From positions 1 to 33,600 of IMG/VR virus record IMGVR_UViG_3300031539_000161: a stretch of 33,600 nucleotides of DNA. One strand, given 5' to 3'. A program made the translations under genes and the position numbers. Below the pieces are notes generated by a model. That model was not told where the DNA came from. It did not search any database and worked only from the letters and a program-made list of their open reading frames with translations. Numbering within the stretch: the first letter of the stretch is position 1; each line of letters starts with the position of its first letter. Below, in pieces: positions 1-7,338 of this stretch. Source of the stretch: a virus.

Positions 1-2
1 AT

Positions 3-1391
3 ACTAGTTATCGGATTATAACAAGTGGTGACTATTATGCTAACGCAGGTGGTAACTATTGGGCAGAAGGTAGATTTAAGCAATATAGAGGATCTGGAAC
101 ATGGCATGATGTTATTGACTCTGGTAATATTGGATCTCAATCTGTAAACTATGCAAACAGTGCAGGATCTGCATCTAGTGCTTCTTATGCAGGATATCTT
201 CCAACACTTTATGCAGGAGGTGTCCAATCAAATCCACAAACTTATTTCAACAATAGTATAGGTTTAAGAGTAGCAATGACAGGTCATTGGTCCGTTTGGT
301 CTGATACTTTATGGATTAATGGGTATGCAGGAGGGGATGTTCTTCAAATGTGTGCATTACATACATTAAGGAATGGAGAACCTAGAATAGCAATTAGTGC
401 TCAAGCATCTACATCCACATCTTATGGAACTGTTTATGAGTTATGGTCAAGCTATAATTTGGATGCTCCAAATAAATCTGGTACATCATACTATCAGACA
501 AATACATGGATGCAGTTTAATGGTTCATACGGACTCTATTGGCCTAATAATAATGGATGCCATATTTATCCTAACAGTGCTACAAATTATACTCAATTTA
601 GATTTGATGGTGTAAGAAATGGATACACAGGTGTATATTTAGCAGACAGTGGTGTTAATGGAATGATGTATGACACTGCTGGTAATGGTGGTGTATACAA
701 AGAAAGTATTGGTAGATGGTATTTCTATTATCACATAGGTAATGACTGCATGGGTATTGGCACATCATCTACTAACTCTGGCTATAGCCTTTACTTAAAC
801 AAGGGTATATATGCTCCAAGTAGAATTGATGCTACAATATATTATGATGCTAGTAACACTGGATATTACCTAGATCCTAATGGTGGATCATATCTTGCTA
901 GTTCTGTAGAAGTTGCTAATGGATATTTTTTAACAAGCGGAGCAGGAGGATCAATTCAAATTAATGCTGCTACTGGCTCATTTGGAGGTTATTTAAGAAC
1001 TAGTGGGCACTTGGTGATAGATCAATCTAATGCTGGTTACAATGTTTATGTACTTGATGGTAATAGTGTAGGTGTTGTTAAAAATGCTGGTTCACAATCT
1101 TGGTCTGCATTTTCAGATGCAACAATCAAAACCGTTCACTCTACGATGGAAGACAATCTGTCAAAGCTTGAGTCAATTACTCCAATTTATTATTCTTTTA
1201 ATAACTTTGCAGACGATAAGAATAGAATAGGTTTGATAGCTCAAGAAGTTCAAGAACATTTTCCAGAGCTTGTTGAAGTAGAACCGAGAACTGAAAAGTT
1301 AACTCTTGACTACACTGGATTAATCCCTGTTCTTCTTGGAGCAATCAAAGAACTTAAAACAGAATTAGAAACTTTAAAAACACAATTATGA
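3..1391 (+). CDS. Tail fibre / receptor-binding protein, C-terminal part with S74 chaperone (5' end outside window)
   Basis: The frame is open from base 3, so the gene begins before the window; the ATG at 276 is internal. The visible part is rich in Gly, Ser, Asn and Tyr, with fibre-type motifs such as DSGNIGSQSVNYANSAG near the start and YYDASNTGYYLDPNG about 90 residues before the chaperone. The last ~95 residues are an intramolecular chaperone of peptidase family S74, recognised from FSDATIK, IGLIAQEVQEHFPELV and LDYTGLIPVLLGAIKEL. The Ser codon (1113-1115) and the Lys five residues on (1128-1130) match the Ser/Lys dyad spacing of the endosialidase chaperone, so self-cleavage after trimerisation is expected. 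The mature fibre would bind the host surface. The stop overlaps the next start (ATGA at 1388-1391), implying coupled translation. Confidence is high for the S74 domain; the receptor is unknown. Confidence 0.93.
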   Translation, partial: TSYRIITSGDYYANAGGNYWAEGRFKQYRGSGTWHDVIDSGNIGSQSVNYANSAGSASSASYAGYLPTLYAGGVQSNPQTYFNNSIGLRVAMTGHWSVWSDTLWINGYAGGDVLQMCALHTLRNGEPRIAISAQASTSTSYGTVYELWSSYNLDAPNKSGTSYYQTNTWMQFNGSYGLYWPNNNGCHIYPNSATNYTQFRFDGVRNGYTGVYLADSGVNGMMYDTAGNGGVYKESIGRWYFYYHIGNDCMGIGTSSTNSGYSLYLNKGIYAPSRIDATIYYDASNTGYYLDPNGGSYLASSVEVANGYFLTSGAGGSIQINAATGSFGGYLRTSGHLVIDQSNAGYNVYVLDGNSVGVVKNAGSQSWSAFSDATIKTVHSTMEDNLSKLESITPIYYSFNNFADDKNRIGLIAQEVQEHFPELVEVEPRTEKLTLDYTGLIPVLLGAIKELKTELETLKTQL

Positions 1392-1744
1392 TTTACACTT
1401 GGAAAGTAACAGGCATGAAGGGCATAGACTTGCCTAGCGAGCCAAACACAATCATCCAGACCTACTGGACAAAGACTGGGGTAGATGAGCAAGGAAACGA
1501 GGGTGTGTTCTCAGGAGCAACTCCTTTTAATCCTGCTGACATTGATCCAGAAAACTTTATTCCTTACGATCAGCTGACAGAAGAGATTGTTCTTGGATGG
1601 ATTCAGTCTGTTGTTGTAGGTAGCTATGAGGAGCATGTGAATTCTCAGATTCAAAAGCAAATTGATGACAAGAAAGTAAAAGATGAAGTACTGCCTTGGG
1701 CTCCTCCTACCCCAGAACCTACTCCAACTCCTGGTGCAGAATAA
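1388..1744 (+). CDS. Small fibre-associated protein of unknown function
   Basis: This 118-residue protein has an N-terminal globular part with the motifs YTWKVTG, QTYWTKTG and EGVFSGATPF, a pattern I associate with small proteins found beside structural genes in marine phages, and a C-terminal tail rich in Pro, Thr and Glu (PPTPEPTPTPGAE) that looks like a flexible linker. Its start overlaps the tail-fibre stop by four bases (ATGA), so it is probably made in step with the fibre and may take part in fibre assembly or capping. That role rests on position only. The family name is not certain. Confidence 0.75.
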   Translation: MIYTWKVTGMKGIDLPSEPNTIIQTYWTKTGVDEQGNEGVFSGATPFNPADIDPENFIPYDQLTEEIVLGWIQSVVVGSYEEHVNSQIQKQIDDKKVKDEVLPWAPPTPEPTPTPGAE

Positions 1745-1754
1745 AAATTAATAG

Positions 1755-1762
1755 TATATTTG
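1755..1762 (+). promoter_or_regulatory. Bacteroidota-type -7 promoter box
   Basis: The bases TATATTTG fit the TAnnTTTG -7 element of Bacteroidota housekeeping promoters and lie 18 bases before the ATG at 1781. No clear -33 TTG is seen at the usual distance. The expected start of transcription is near 1767-1769, giving a leader of about a dozen bases. Confidence 0.6.
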
Positions 1763-1780
1763 TAAAAAAATCAAATCATT

Positions 1781-2176
1781 ATGAAAATCAAACTAAAATA
1801 CTTAGAGCTTCTACGTCAGGAGCTGAATGGCCTATCTGACCAAAACACTGGTAAAATCTTTTACAAAGGACTGTTGTTTCAGGATATTCACTTCAAACAA
1901 AAGTATCATTTAACAAAGCTCTCAAAAGAAATCGAATCTGAGTTTGAATCTTTTAAGGAATCCCAAAAAGAGCTTTTTAAAAAGCACTTTGGTGATGAGC
2001 AGCCTGTTGATAGCATAGAGTTTCGTCAACGTGAGGAGTTTAAGAACTTTGAAAAGGAAATTATAGATTTCTTAGAAGAAGAAGTGAACTTCTCAGATTA
2101 CGAATTTTCAATCGAAGATTTTGACTTTAAGTCAACTGAGTCATACCCAGTCTTCACAGATTTATTTGTGAAATAA
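1781..2176 (+). CDS. Hypothetical acidic helical protein
   Basis: This 131-residue protein is not recognised. It is rich in Glu, Lys and Phe, with long predicted helices through residues 45-100 (runs such as ESEFESFKESQKELFKK and FKNFEKEIIDFLEEE) and an acidic, aromatic C-terminus (SDYEFSIEDFDF). It has no signal peptide or membrane segment. It has its own upstream -7 box and is separated from the lysis genes by a promoter and hairpin, so it seems to form a single-gene unit. The ATG at 1781 follows an A-rich leader, normal for Bacteroidota translation. Function unknown. Confidence 0.7.
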   Translation: MKIKLKYLELLRQELNGLSDQNTGKIFYKGLLFQDIHFKQKYHLTKLSKEIESEFESFKESQKELFKKHFGDEQPVDSIEFRQREEFKNFEKEIIDFLEEEVNFSDYEFSIEDFDFKSTESYPVFTDLFVK

Positions 2177-2177
2177 C

Positions 2178-2185
2178 TATATTTG
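2178..2185 (+). promoter_or_regulatory. -7 promoter box ahead of the lysis leader
   Basis: TATATTTG, identical to the box at 1755, begins one base after the stop codon of the preceding gene. Transcription should start around 2190-2192, which is where a short ORF begins (ATG at 2191), so the transcript may be leaderless. An intrinsic terminator lies about 35 bases further on. Confidence 0.62.
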
Positions 2186-2190
2186 TATCC

Positions 2191-2268
2191 ATGAAGGATA
2201 CAACATTAAACATGGTAAAGAACTCCCATTTCAGCAGCCGCTGTGGTGGGATTTCTTTTTGTCAATAG
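2191..2268 (+). CDS. Possible 25-residue leader peptide before the holin
   Basis: A short ORF starts five bases after the -7 box, runs through both arms of the downstream hairpin and ends with TAG at 2266-2268, three bases before the holin ATG. Its peptide begins MKDTTLNMVKN and ends GGISFCQ; it has two cysteines and no obvious membrane segment. It is in the same frame as the holin, so suppression of the TAG would give an N-terminally extended holin. It may be a regulatory leader whose translation melts the terminator, or it may be chance. Nothing except placement supports translation. Confidence 0.3.
   Translation: MKDTTLNMVKNSHFSSRCGGISFCQ
2224..2260 (+). terminator. Intrinsic terminator or attenuator before the holin
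   Basis: Arms 2224-2235 and 2240-2251 pair over twelve positions (TCCCATTTCAGC with GCTGTGGTGGGA: one T-T mismatch, two G-T pairs) around the tetraloop AGCC, followed by TTTCTTTTT at 2252-2260. It lies between a promoter and the lysis genes, so it could end a short RNA of about 70 bases or act as an attenuator for lysis. Confidence 0.7.
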
Positions 2269-2271
2269 ATT

Positions 2272-2742
2272 ATGAACGTGAAAGCCCTAGCCCCCTGGAC
2301 AATCAGCGATAACCTAACATTCGGAATGCACTCTATGTTCATAGGAACGCCAGTACTCTATCTTTTCGAGAGGTACGTCTTTAACGATTGGGACTTTCTA
2401 GTAAGCATTGGTCTGCTAGTATTCTTCGACACAATCTTCGGGGCATGGCTTGCAATCAAAGAAAATAGATTCAGCGCCACTAAAGGTATGAGTGGTTTTG
2501 CAAAGAAGTTGGCTTACATAGCAATGTCAGTAATGCTGATTGGAATTATTGATAACGCAAAGATAGATGGCCAAGAAAGCTTCTTTAGCGACATAATTGA
2601 CTCAGCAGCACTATCTATTCTAATGGCTTTTGAAGCCGTTTCAGCAATTAAGAACTTGTACAAACTAAACCCTCCAAAATCCGTTAAGACTCCGTTAGAG
2701 AAGATATTGTCAAAGCTTTCTAACTGGATGGACTCATGGTAA
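2272..2742 (+). CDS. Phage holin (holin_4-like)
   Basis: Holins form holes in the inner membrane and set the time of lysis. This 156-residue protein has about four hydrophobic segments, near residues 19-33, 42-60, 78-94 and 106-123. The segment FFDTIFGAWLAIKENRFSATKG followed by KKLAYIA matches the D...G...A.k...S...G...K pattern of the toxin-secretion/phage-lysis holin family (Phage_holin_4). The C-terminus is charged and cytoplasmic-like, with an amphipathic tail. The ATG at 2272 follows a terminator hairpin by only 12 bases, so expression probably needs read-through or an unseen start. The gene overlaps the endolysin start by seven bases. Confidence 0.88.
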   Translation: MNVKALAPWTISDNLTFGMHSMFIGTPVLYLFERYVFNDWDFLVSIGLLVFFDTIFGAWLAIKENRFSATKGMSGFAKKLAYIAMSVMLIGIIDNAKIDGQESFFSDIIDSAALSILMAFEAVSAIKNLYKLNPPKSVKTPLEKILSKLSNWMDSW

Positions 2743-3329
2743 GGGAACTACAAAAATCACTAGGGCTAAAGGATGATGGTTTAATTGGAAGGATTACTAC
2801 CACAGAATTTGGCAAGAAGAATAAGTTAAATCCAATAGAATGCGCTCACTTTTTTGGACAGTGTGACCACGAGACTGCTGGATTCACTGCGTTTGTTGAA
2901 AACCTCAACTACTCAGCAGAAGGTTTACTGAGAACTTTCCCAAAGTACTTTAACGATAAGACTGCGATAATAAGCGCTAGAAAGCCTGAGAAGATAGCTA
3001 ACATTGCTTATGCCAATCGAATGGGGAATGGTGACCCAGAGAGTGGTGATGGTTGGAAATACAGAGGAAGAACACCTATTCACTTAACTGGTAAGGCTAA
3101 CTACCAGGAGGCTTCAAAGCACTTTGGTGTTGACTTTGTTGAGAGTCCAGATCTAACTCTTGACTATGGTTTTGAGATTGCCTTGTGGTATTTCAGAAAA
3201 AACCGCATATTTGCATTATGTAAAGATTTGTCTGACAAATCAATAGCCGCTGTAACCAAGCGGATAAATGGAGGATTAAATGGAATCGAACAACGTATTA
3301 AGAAAACTAAGAGGTATTACTACGAATAA
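2736..3329 (+). CDS. Endolysin, glycoside hydrolase family 19 (chitinase/lysozyme-like)
   Basis: This enzyme should cleave glycan strands of peptidoglycan in the periplasm once the holin has opened the membrane. Residues 1-30 (LQKSLGLKDDGLIGRIT) resemble a short peptidoglycan-binding repeat. Residues ~34-197 are a GH19 domain: FFGQCDHETAGF carries the presumed general acid E46, and E55 in the following ENLNYSAEGL lies nine residues on, the spacing of the two catalytic glutamates in bacterial GH19 enzymes. The segments NRMGNGDPESGDGWKYRGR and INGGLNGIEQR are also typical. The ATG lies within the last seven bases of the holin gene. There is no signal peptide, so export depends on the holin. At 197 residues it is a normal size. 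Confidence 0.93.
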   Translation: MVRELQKSLGLKDDGLIGRITTTEFGKKNKLNPIECAHFFGQCDHETAGFTAFVENLNYSAEGLLRTFPKYFNDKTAIISARKPEKIANIAYANRMGNGDPESGDGWKYRGRTPIHLTGKANYQEASKHFGVDFVESPDLTLDYGFEIALWYFRKNRIFALCKDLSDKSIAAVTKRINGGLNGIEQRIKKTKRYYYE

Positions 3330-3807
3330 AGTTTACACTTACTTCGTACTTCTTATAGTTGGTTTCATAACTGGGGTATTATCTGTAAAAGAACCTGAAG
3401 AAAAGGTTACAGTTAAGTATGAGACTAAGCACGTTCCATTTAAGGAGTTTGTATTTATTGATGTACCTAAGCCGATTTATCTTAGGGACACTGTAATTAA
3501 TGAGGTTAGATATCCAGTAAATGTTTTTGAAGGTGTTCAAAAGACTGAATTTGGTAATCTAAATTATAAAGCCTCCACCGCTGGGCAATTGCTTGATTTA
3601 GAGTTTAAGCCAGATTTTAGCATTCCAGTAACAACTACAATAGTAGAAAAAAGAATAGAGAAATCATCGCTGTACGCAAACGCAACGTACACAGTAAATA
3701 ATACATTATCAGTAGGGCTTACCTTTGTACACAAGAAGTGGGAGCTAGGATACTCTAGGGGTTTTGACAAATCCAACACAATACGAATAGGAAGAAGAAT
3801 ATTTTAA
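3280..3807 (+). CDS. Spanin-like lysis membrane protein (candidate)
   Basis: This 175-residue protein overlaps the endolysin by 50 bases, the classic position of a spanin, which links or fuses inner and outer membranes in the last step of lysis. Residues ~17-35 (YTYFVLLIVGFITGVLSV) form one membrane anchor without a signal-cleavage or lipobox motif. The rest is predicted to be periplasmic: valine-rich strands (KVTVKYETKHVPFKEFVFIDVP), then C-terminal alternating strands (LYANATYTVNNTLSVGLTF, WELGYSRGF) ending in phenylalanine, as in outer-membrane beta proteins. No partner o-spanin lipoprotein is seen. Function is inferred from position and topology; an unrelated membrane protein is possible. 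Confidence 0.6.
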   Translation: MESNNVLRKLRGITTNKVYTYFVLLIVGFITGVLSVKEPEEKVTVKYETKHVPFKEFVFIDVPKPIYLRDTVINEVRYPVNVFEGVQKTEFGNLNYKASTAGQLLDLEFKPDFSIPVTTTIVEKRIEKSSLYANATYTVNNTLSVGLTFVHKKWELGYSRGFDKSNTIRIGRRIF

Positions 3808-3817
3808 TAACAATCAA

Positions 3818-4048
3818 ATGGCACAGATAGAAAAAAAACAACTAGACAAAATTCAAAATTTACGCAGAGCATACGCTACAGCTAAACTAAGAATCGCAGA
3901 AATCGAGATTGAAAAGCAGGGCATTTTTATTGATCTCTCTTCAATCGTGGGCAAAATCAATGAAGAGGAGAATGCTATTAAGGCTCAGTTCGGAGATGAT
4001 GCGGTTATCGACCTTAAGACTGGGGAGGTTACTAATGTTAATTCGTAA
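3818..4048 (+). CDS. Small helical protein, unknown
   Basis: The 76-residue product is not recognised. Residues 3-60 read as helix with heptad-like Leu/Ile spacing (LDKIQNLRRAYATAKLRIAEI, then IVGKINEEENAIKAQ), consistent with a short coiled coil, and the C-terminus (DLKTGEVTNV) is polar. The start follows the A-rich leader AACAATCAA. It overlaps the next gene by 14 bases. It sits between lysis and packaging genes, which suggests a morphogenesis accessory, but no role can be assigned. Confidence 0.65.
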   Translation: MAQIEKKQLDKIQNLRRAYATAKLRIAEIEIEKQGIFIDLSSIVGKINEEENAIKAQFGDDAVIDLKTGEVTNVNS

Positions 4049-4268
4049 GGTATCTATCGGAGCAGACTACAAGAGCAGTGCAATGCACTACGTTGTGGGT
4101 CAACCTGTTTTTAATGAAATGTATCGAATACATGAAATTAGAGAGAAGAATGGGCGTGTATCAATCTATGTGATTCACGGTGAAGATGGTTCTGGAGAGA
4201 TTTATTTATGGAAAACCTTTAACGAGAACATGGCTATAACATTTGAATTTAATCTTGATTTTGAATGA
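4035..4268 (+). CDS. Small conserved-looking phage protein, unknown
   Basis: Starting at ATG 4035, inside the end of the preceding gene, this frame gives 77 residues: MLIRKVSIGADYKSSAMHYV at the N-terminus, an alternating beta pattern (VSIYVIHGEDG, EIYLWKTF) and an acidic aromatic end. The same frame stays open upstream to 3909, but that part lies wholly inside the preceding gene and reads like out-of-frame sequence, so I chose the internal ATG. The pattern of a short beta-rich protein upstream of the terminase recurs, as I recall, in Bacteroidota phages. Function unknown. It overlaps the next start by four bases. Confidence 0.6.
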   Translation: MLIRKVSIGADYKSSAMHYVVGQPVFNEMYRIHEIREKNGRVSIYVIHGEDGSGEIYLWKTFNENMAITFEFNLDFE

Positions 4269-4843
4269 GGTCACCATCTCACTTTATTGTAGAGCCAGTT
4301 GGTGGTTCTAGGTATGATAACGTGAAGAGCATCGGTGGAATAGATTTTATCACTAGCTCTTCTAAAGAGGATCACAAGGCATCTAACAGACACGCTAAGG
4401 TACTTGCTACCCCAATTGGGTATGAAGGTGATGTTATACCTGGAGACATCGTTATTGTACACCACAATGTGTTTAAGTACTACAACGATATAAAGGGCAA
4501 CGAGAGAAGTGGTCGTGCTTTTCTAGGTGAAGGAATCTTCTTGATTGACGACGATCAGTTTTACTTGTACAAGAGAGACGGAGATTGGCAGGCACACTCT
4601 AGGTATTGCTTTGTGGTACCAGAGAAAAAACAAGACAACTTTATCTTAAAGAAGCTTGGTACTGAAGAGTACTTACGCGGAACATTAGCATATCCAAATA
4701 AGGATCTCGTTGAGAAGGGATTGAAAAAGGGTGACAAGGTTGGTTTTCTTCCTGAGAGCGAGTATGAGTTTGAAATTGATGGGGTAACCATGTATCGGAT
4801 GTATTCTAAAAACATTTGCCTAGAATTAAATGGAGATAAATGA
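4265..4843 (+). CDS. Possible GroES-like (Cpn10-type) phage co-chaperonin
   Basis: The 192-residue protein shows a pattern like the GroES fold: FIVEPVGG near the N-terminus, a polar stretch at 30-41 where the mobile loop would be (TSSSKEDHKASN), AKVLATPIGY followed by VIPGDIVIVHHNVF (GD at 60-61), and near the C-terminus KKGDKVGFLPESEYEFEIDG ending MYRMYSKNI, which matches the GroES ending GD-V-F...dGe-y-l...-DI. T4 gp31 is the precedent: it replaces GroES for folding the capsid protein. Here it lies upstream of terminase, portal and capsid genes. The match is by eye only and the protein is longer than GroES; a plain structural beta protein is the alternative. Start ATGA-overlaps the previous gene. 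Confidence 0.5.
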   Translation: MRSPSHFIVEPVGGSRYDNVKSIGGIDFITSSSKEDHKASNRHAKVLATPIGYEGDVIPGDIVIVHHNVFKYYNDIKGNERSGRAFLGEGIFLIDDDQFYLYKRDGDWQAHSRYCFVVPEKKQDNFILKKLGTEEYLRGTLAYPNKDLVEKGLKKGDKVGFLPESEYEFEIDGVTMYRMYSKNICLELNGDK

Positions 4844-5108
4844 AGCAAAGAGAAGGATAATCAAGGCTGGAAGAAGAGCTGTTGAACATCTAATCGAGGT
4901 TGCTGAAGAAAAGATTTTAACTGGTGATGAGACTGATTTGTCAGCAGATAAATTAAAGAACGCAGCCGCTACCAAAAAGCTTGCCATATTTGATGCCTTT
5001 GAGATACTTGAGCGCATTGAAGCAGAGCAAGAACTACTTAATAAAACAGATACTGATGAAACAGGTAAAGGAGGCTTTGCTGAACGAAGAGCAAAAAGAC
5101 ACGGGTAA
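4830..5108 (+). CDS. Candidate small terminase subunit
   Basis: This 92-residue, mostly helical protein immediately precedes and overlaps the large terminase, the usual place for the DNA-recognition subunit that starts packaging. It has a basic N-terminal helix (INEAKRRIIKAGRRAVEHL), a middle stretch typical of small terminase-adjacent proteins in Bacteroidota phages (LSADKLKNAAATKKLAIFDA), a heptad-like FEILERIEAEQELL and a basic tail (ERRAKRHG). No helix-turn-helix can be proved by eye. The start at 4830 overlaps the upstream gene by 14 bases. The role is inferred from position and size. Confidence 0.55.
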   Translation: MEINEAKRRIIKAGRRAVEHLIEVAEEKILTGDETDLSADKLKNAAATKKLAIFDAFEILERIEAEQELLNKTDTDETGKGGFAERRAKRHG

Positions 5109-7338
5109 ACCGCTTTTTTCTGTAATCGAAGTTATACCTGAAAAGGATAGAATTAAAGGTAACACCAAAAAGATATACCAGTACGGGTATAATTCTGAGT
5201 ATGATCTTGTGGTTATATCTAAAGACGGAACCATTGGTGAGATTTATGAAATCAATGGATTGAAAGTAGCGTTGCCAGAGGAGCCTAAAAAAGTATACAC
5301 TAGGTCTACCAAAAAAGATGAGCAGTACTGGGAGAGAGCAGACTTCCCATCTGCACTTTCTAAAATCAAGTCTATCTTCCAGTGGAACAAGATGCCTCTT
5401 CAGTTTAGAAACTCTTGGGTTGACTACATCGACCAGGAGTTTGAGAGAAGGGACAATGGTTTTTGGTTTAAGAACAATGGTGTGCCTACCTACATTACAG
5501 GGGGTCACTACATGTACCTTCAGTGGTCTAGCATTGACGTAGGCTTCCCTGACTTTAGAGAGGCCAACAGAATCCTTTACATATACTGGGAAGCTTGTAA
5601 GGCTGACTCAAGATCATTTGGTATGGTTTACCTAAAGATCCGTCGTTCTGGTTTTTCATACATGGCTGACGGAGAGATTGTCAATATTGGTACAAACATA
5701 CACAATGGGCGTATAGGCATTCTTTCTAAGACTGGCCCTGACGCTAAGACAATGTTTACCGACAAGGTGGTTCCAACATTTAGAAACTACCCTTTCTTCT
5801 TCAAGCCTATCCAGGACGGTATGGATAATCCAAGGACTGAGCTTGCGTTTAGAATACCATCTTCAAAGATTACTGCAAAGAACTTCAAAACAATGCACGA
5901 TGATGAAGAGCCAGAGGAAGGGCTTAACACAACTATTGACTGGAAGAACACAGCAGACAACAGTTACGATGGTGAGAAACTACAGTTGCTTGTCCATGAC
6001 GAAAGTGGAAAGTGGAGTCAGCCAAATAATATTTTGAACAACTGGCGTGTTACAAAAACATGTCTTCGATTGGGTAGAAAGATTATTGGCAAGTGTATGA
6101 TGGGATCTACCTCGAACGCCCTTGACAAGGGTGGGGAAAATTTCAAGAAATTATACGAAGATTCTAACCCTCGCAAGCGTTCTGATAACGACCAGACTAA
6201 ATCAGGGCTCTATGCATTATTTGTCCCGATGGAATGGAACATGGAAGGCTTTATTGATAAGTTTGGCATGCCAGTATTTAGAAGTCCAGATAAGCCTGTT
6301 TTAGGGGTCGATGGAGAGATGATAAACTTAGGGTCTGTTGACTATTGGGAGAATGAAGTTAAGTCCTTAAAGAGTGACCCTGATGCCTTAAACGAGTTCT
6401 ATCGTCAGTACCCACGTACAGAGTCTCACGCGTTCAGAGACGAGAGTAAGCAGTCGATATTTAACTTGACCAAGATTTACACTCAGATTGATTTTAATGA
6501 TAGCTTAATTGCTGGCAGCTTTACAACTAGAGGATTCTTTAGTTGGAGAGATGGAAGGAAGGACTCTGAGGTTGTTTGGACTCCAGACCCAAGAGGAAGA
6601 TTTAATATATCATGGGTACCTCCACGTGGCTTACAAAACAGGGTTGAAAGAAAAGGTGACTTATTCTATCCGATGAACGAGCACATTGGTGCGTTTGGTT
6701 GTGACTCCTACGACATCTCAGGAACCGTAGATGGGTTCGGCTCTAACGGAGCTTTGCACGGACTCACTAAATTTAATATGGAAGACGCTCCAAGTAACGA
6801 GTTCTTTCTTGAGTACGTTGCTAGACCTCAGACAGCAGAGATATTCTTCGAAGAGGTTCTTATGGCATGTTTCTTTTACAGCATGCCAGTACTAGCAGAA
6901 AACAACAAGCCAAGGCTACTCTACCACTTCAAGAATAGAGGTTACAGACACTTTTGTTTGAATAGACCTGATAAACCTTTATCAAAGCTTTCTACAACTG
7001 AGAGAGAACTTGGAGGAATTCCTAACTCAAGTGAGGATGTTAGACAGGCTCACGCTTCAGCGATTGAGACATACATTGAGAAGTACGTTGGGTTTGACTT
7101 TGAGTCTACGTATAGAGATCCTTCAGAGATGGGTTCTATGTACTTCAATAGAACATTAAATGATTGGGCTAAATTTGATATCAGCAACAGAACTAAGTAC
7201 GATGCCTCTATTAGCTCTGGTTTAGCTATTATGGCTAATCAAAAGCACATGTATCAGCCTGAGAGAAAAGAGTCAAAAATAAGCATTAAATTTGCAAGAT
7301 ACAAGAACAATGGGACAACCAGTCAAATAATTAGCTAA
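5056..7338 (+). CDS. terL: Large terminase subunit (packaging ATPase and nuclease)
   Basis: TerL drives DNA into the prohead through the portal and cuts the concatemer. From ATG 5056 the product is 760 residues. A Walker-A-like element KIRRSGFS lies at residues 194-201 and lacks the usual GK[ST]; a hydrophobic strand ending in DE (LLVHDE, D315-E316) is the Walker B; GSTSNALDKGG at ~350 is the coupling motif; and GCDSYD with D550 and D553 begins the RNaseH-like nuclease. The start is uncertain: the frame is open to 4981 through the upstream gene, and an AAGGAGG precedes a TTG at 5077. I chose the first ATG that limits the overlap. The stop shares a base with the portal start. Size and motifs suit a Bacteroidota or crAss-like phage. 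Confidence 0.92.
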   Translation: MKQVKEALLNEEQKDTGKPLFSVIEVIPEKDRIKGNTKKIYQYGYNSEYDLVVISKDGTIGEIYEINGLKVALPEEPKKVYTRSTKKDEQYWERADFPSALSKIKSIFQWNKMPLQFRNSWVDYIDQEFERRDNGFWFKNNGVPTYITGGHYMYLQWSSIDVGFPDFREANRILYIYWEACKADSRSFGMVYLKIRRSGFSYMADGEIVNIGTNIHNGRIGILSKTGPDAKTMFTDKVVPTFRNYPFFFKPIQDGMDNPRTELAFRIPSSKITAKNFKTMHDDEEPEEGLNTTIDWKNTADNSYDGEKLQLLVHDESGKWSQPNNILNNWRVTKTCLRLGRKIIGKCMMGSTSNALDKGGENFKKLYEDSNPRKRSDNDQTKSGLYALFVPMEWNMEGFIDKFGMPVFRSPDKPVLGVDGEMINLGSVDYWENEVKSLKSDPDALNEFYRQYPRTESHAFRDESKQSIFNLTKIYTQIDFNDSLIAGSFTTRGFFSWRDGRKDSEVVWTPDPRGRFNISWVPPRGLQNRVERKGDLFYPMNEHIGAFGCDSYDISGTVDGFGSNGALHGLTKFNMEDAPSNEFFLEYVARPQTAEIFFEEVLMACFFYSMPVLAENNKPRLLYHFKNRGYRHFCLNRPDKPLSKLSTTERELGGIPNSSEDVRQAHASAIETYIEKYVGFDFESTYRDPSEMGSMYFNRTLNDWAKFDISNRTKYDASISSGLAIMANQKHMYQPERKESKISIKFARYKNNGTTSQIIS

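Noticed and set aside
3909-4034. Upstream extension of the gene at 4035
   Set aside because: The extension is wholly within the previous gene and its residues (KSRAFLLISLQSWAK) read as out-of-frame sequence; the internal ATG starts a well-structured protein.
5068-5079. AAGGAGG followed by TTG as the true terminase start
   Set aside because: Bacteroidota rarely rely on Shine-Dalgarno pairing and ATG 5056 is close by; kept as an alternative only.
5038-5508. 156-codon reading frame on the minus strand
   Set aside because: It lies fully inside the large terminase gene, has no recognisable protein pattern and no neighbours on that strand; a shadow frame.
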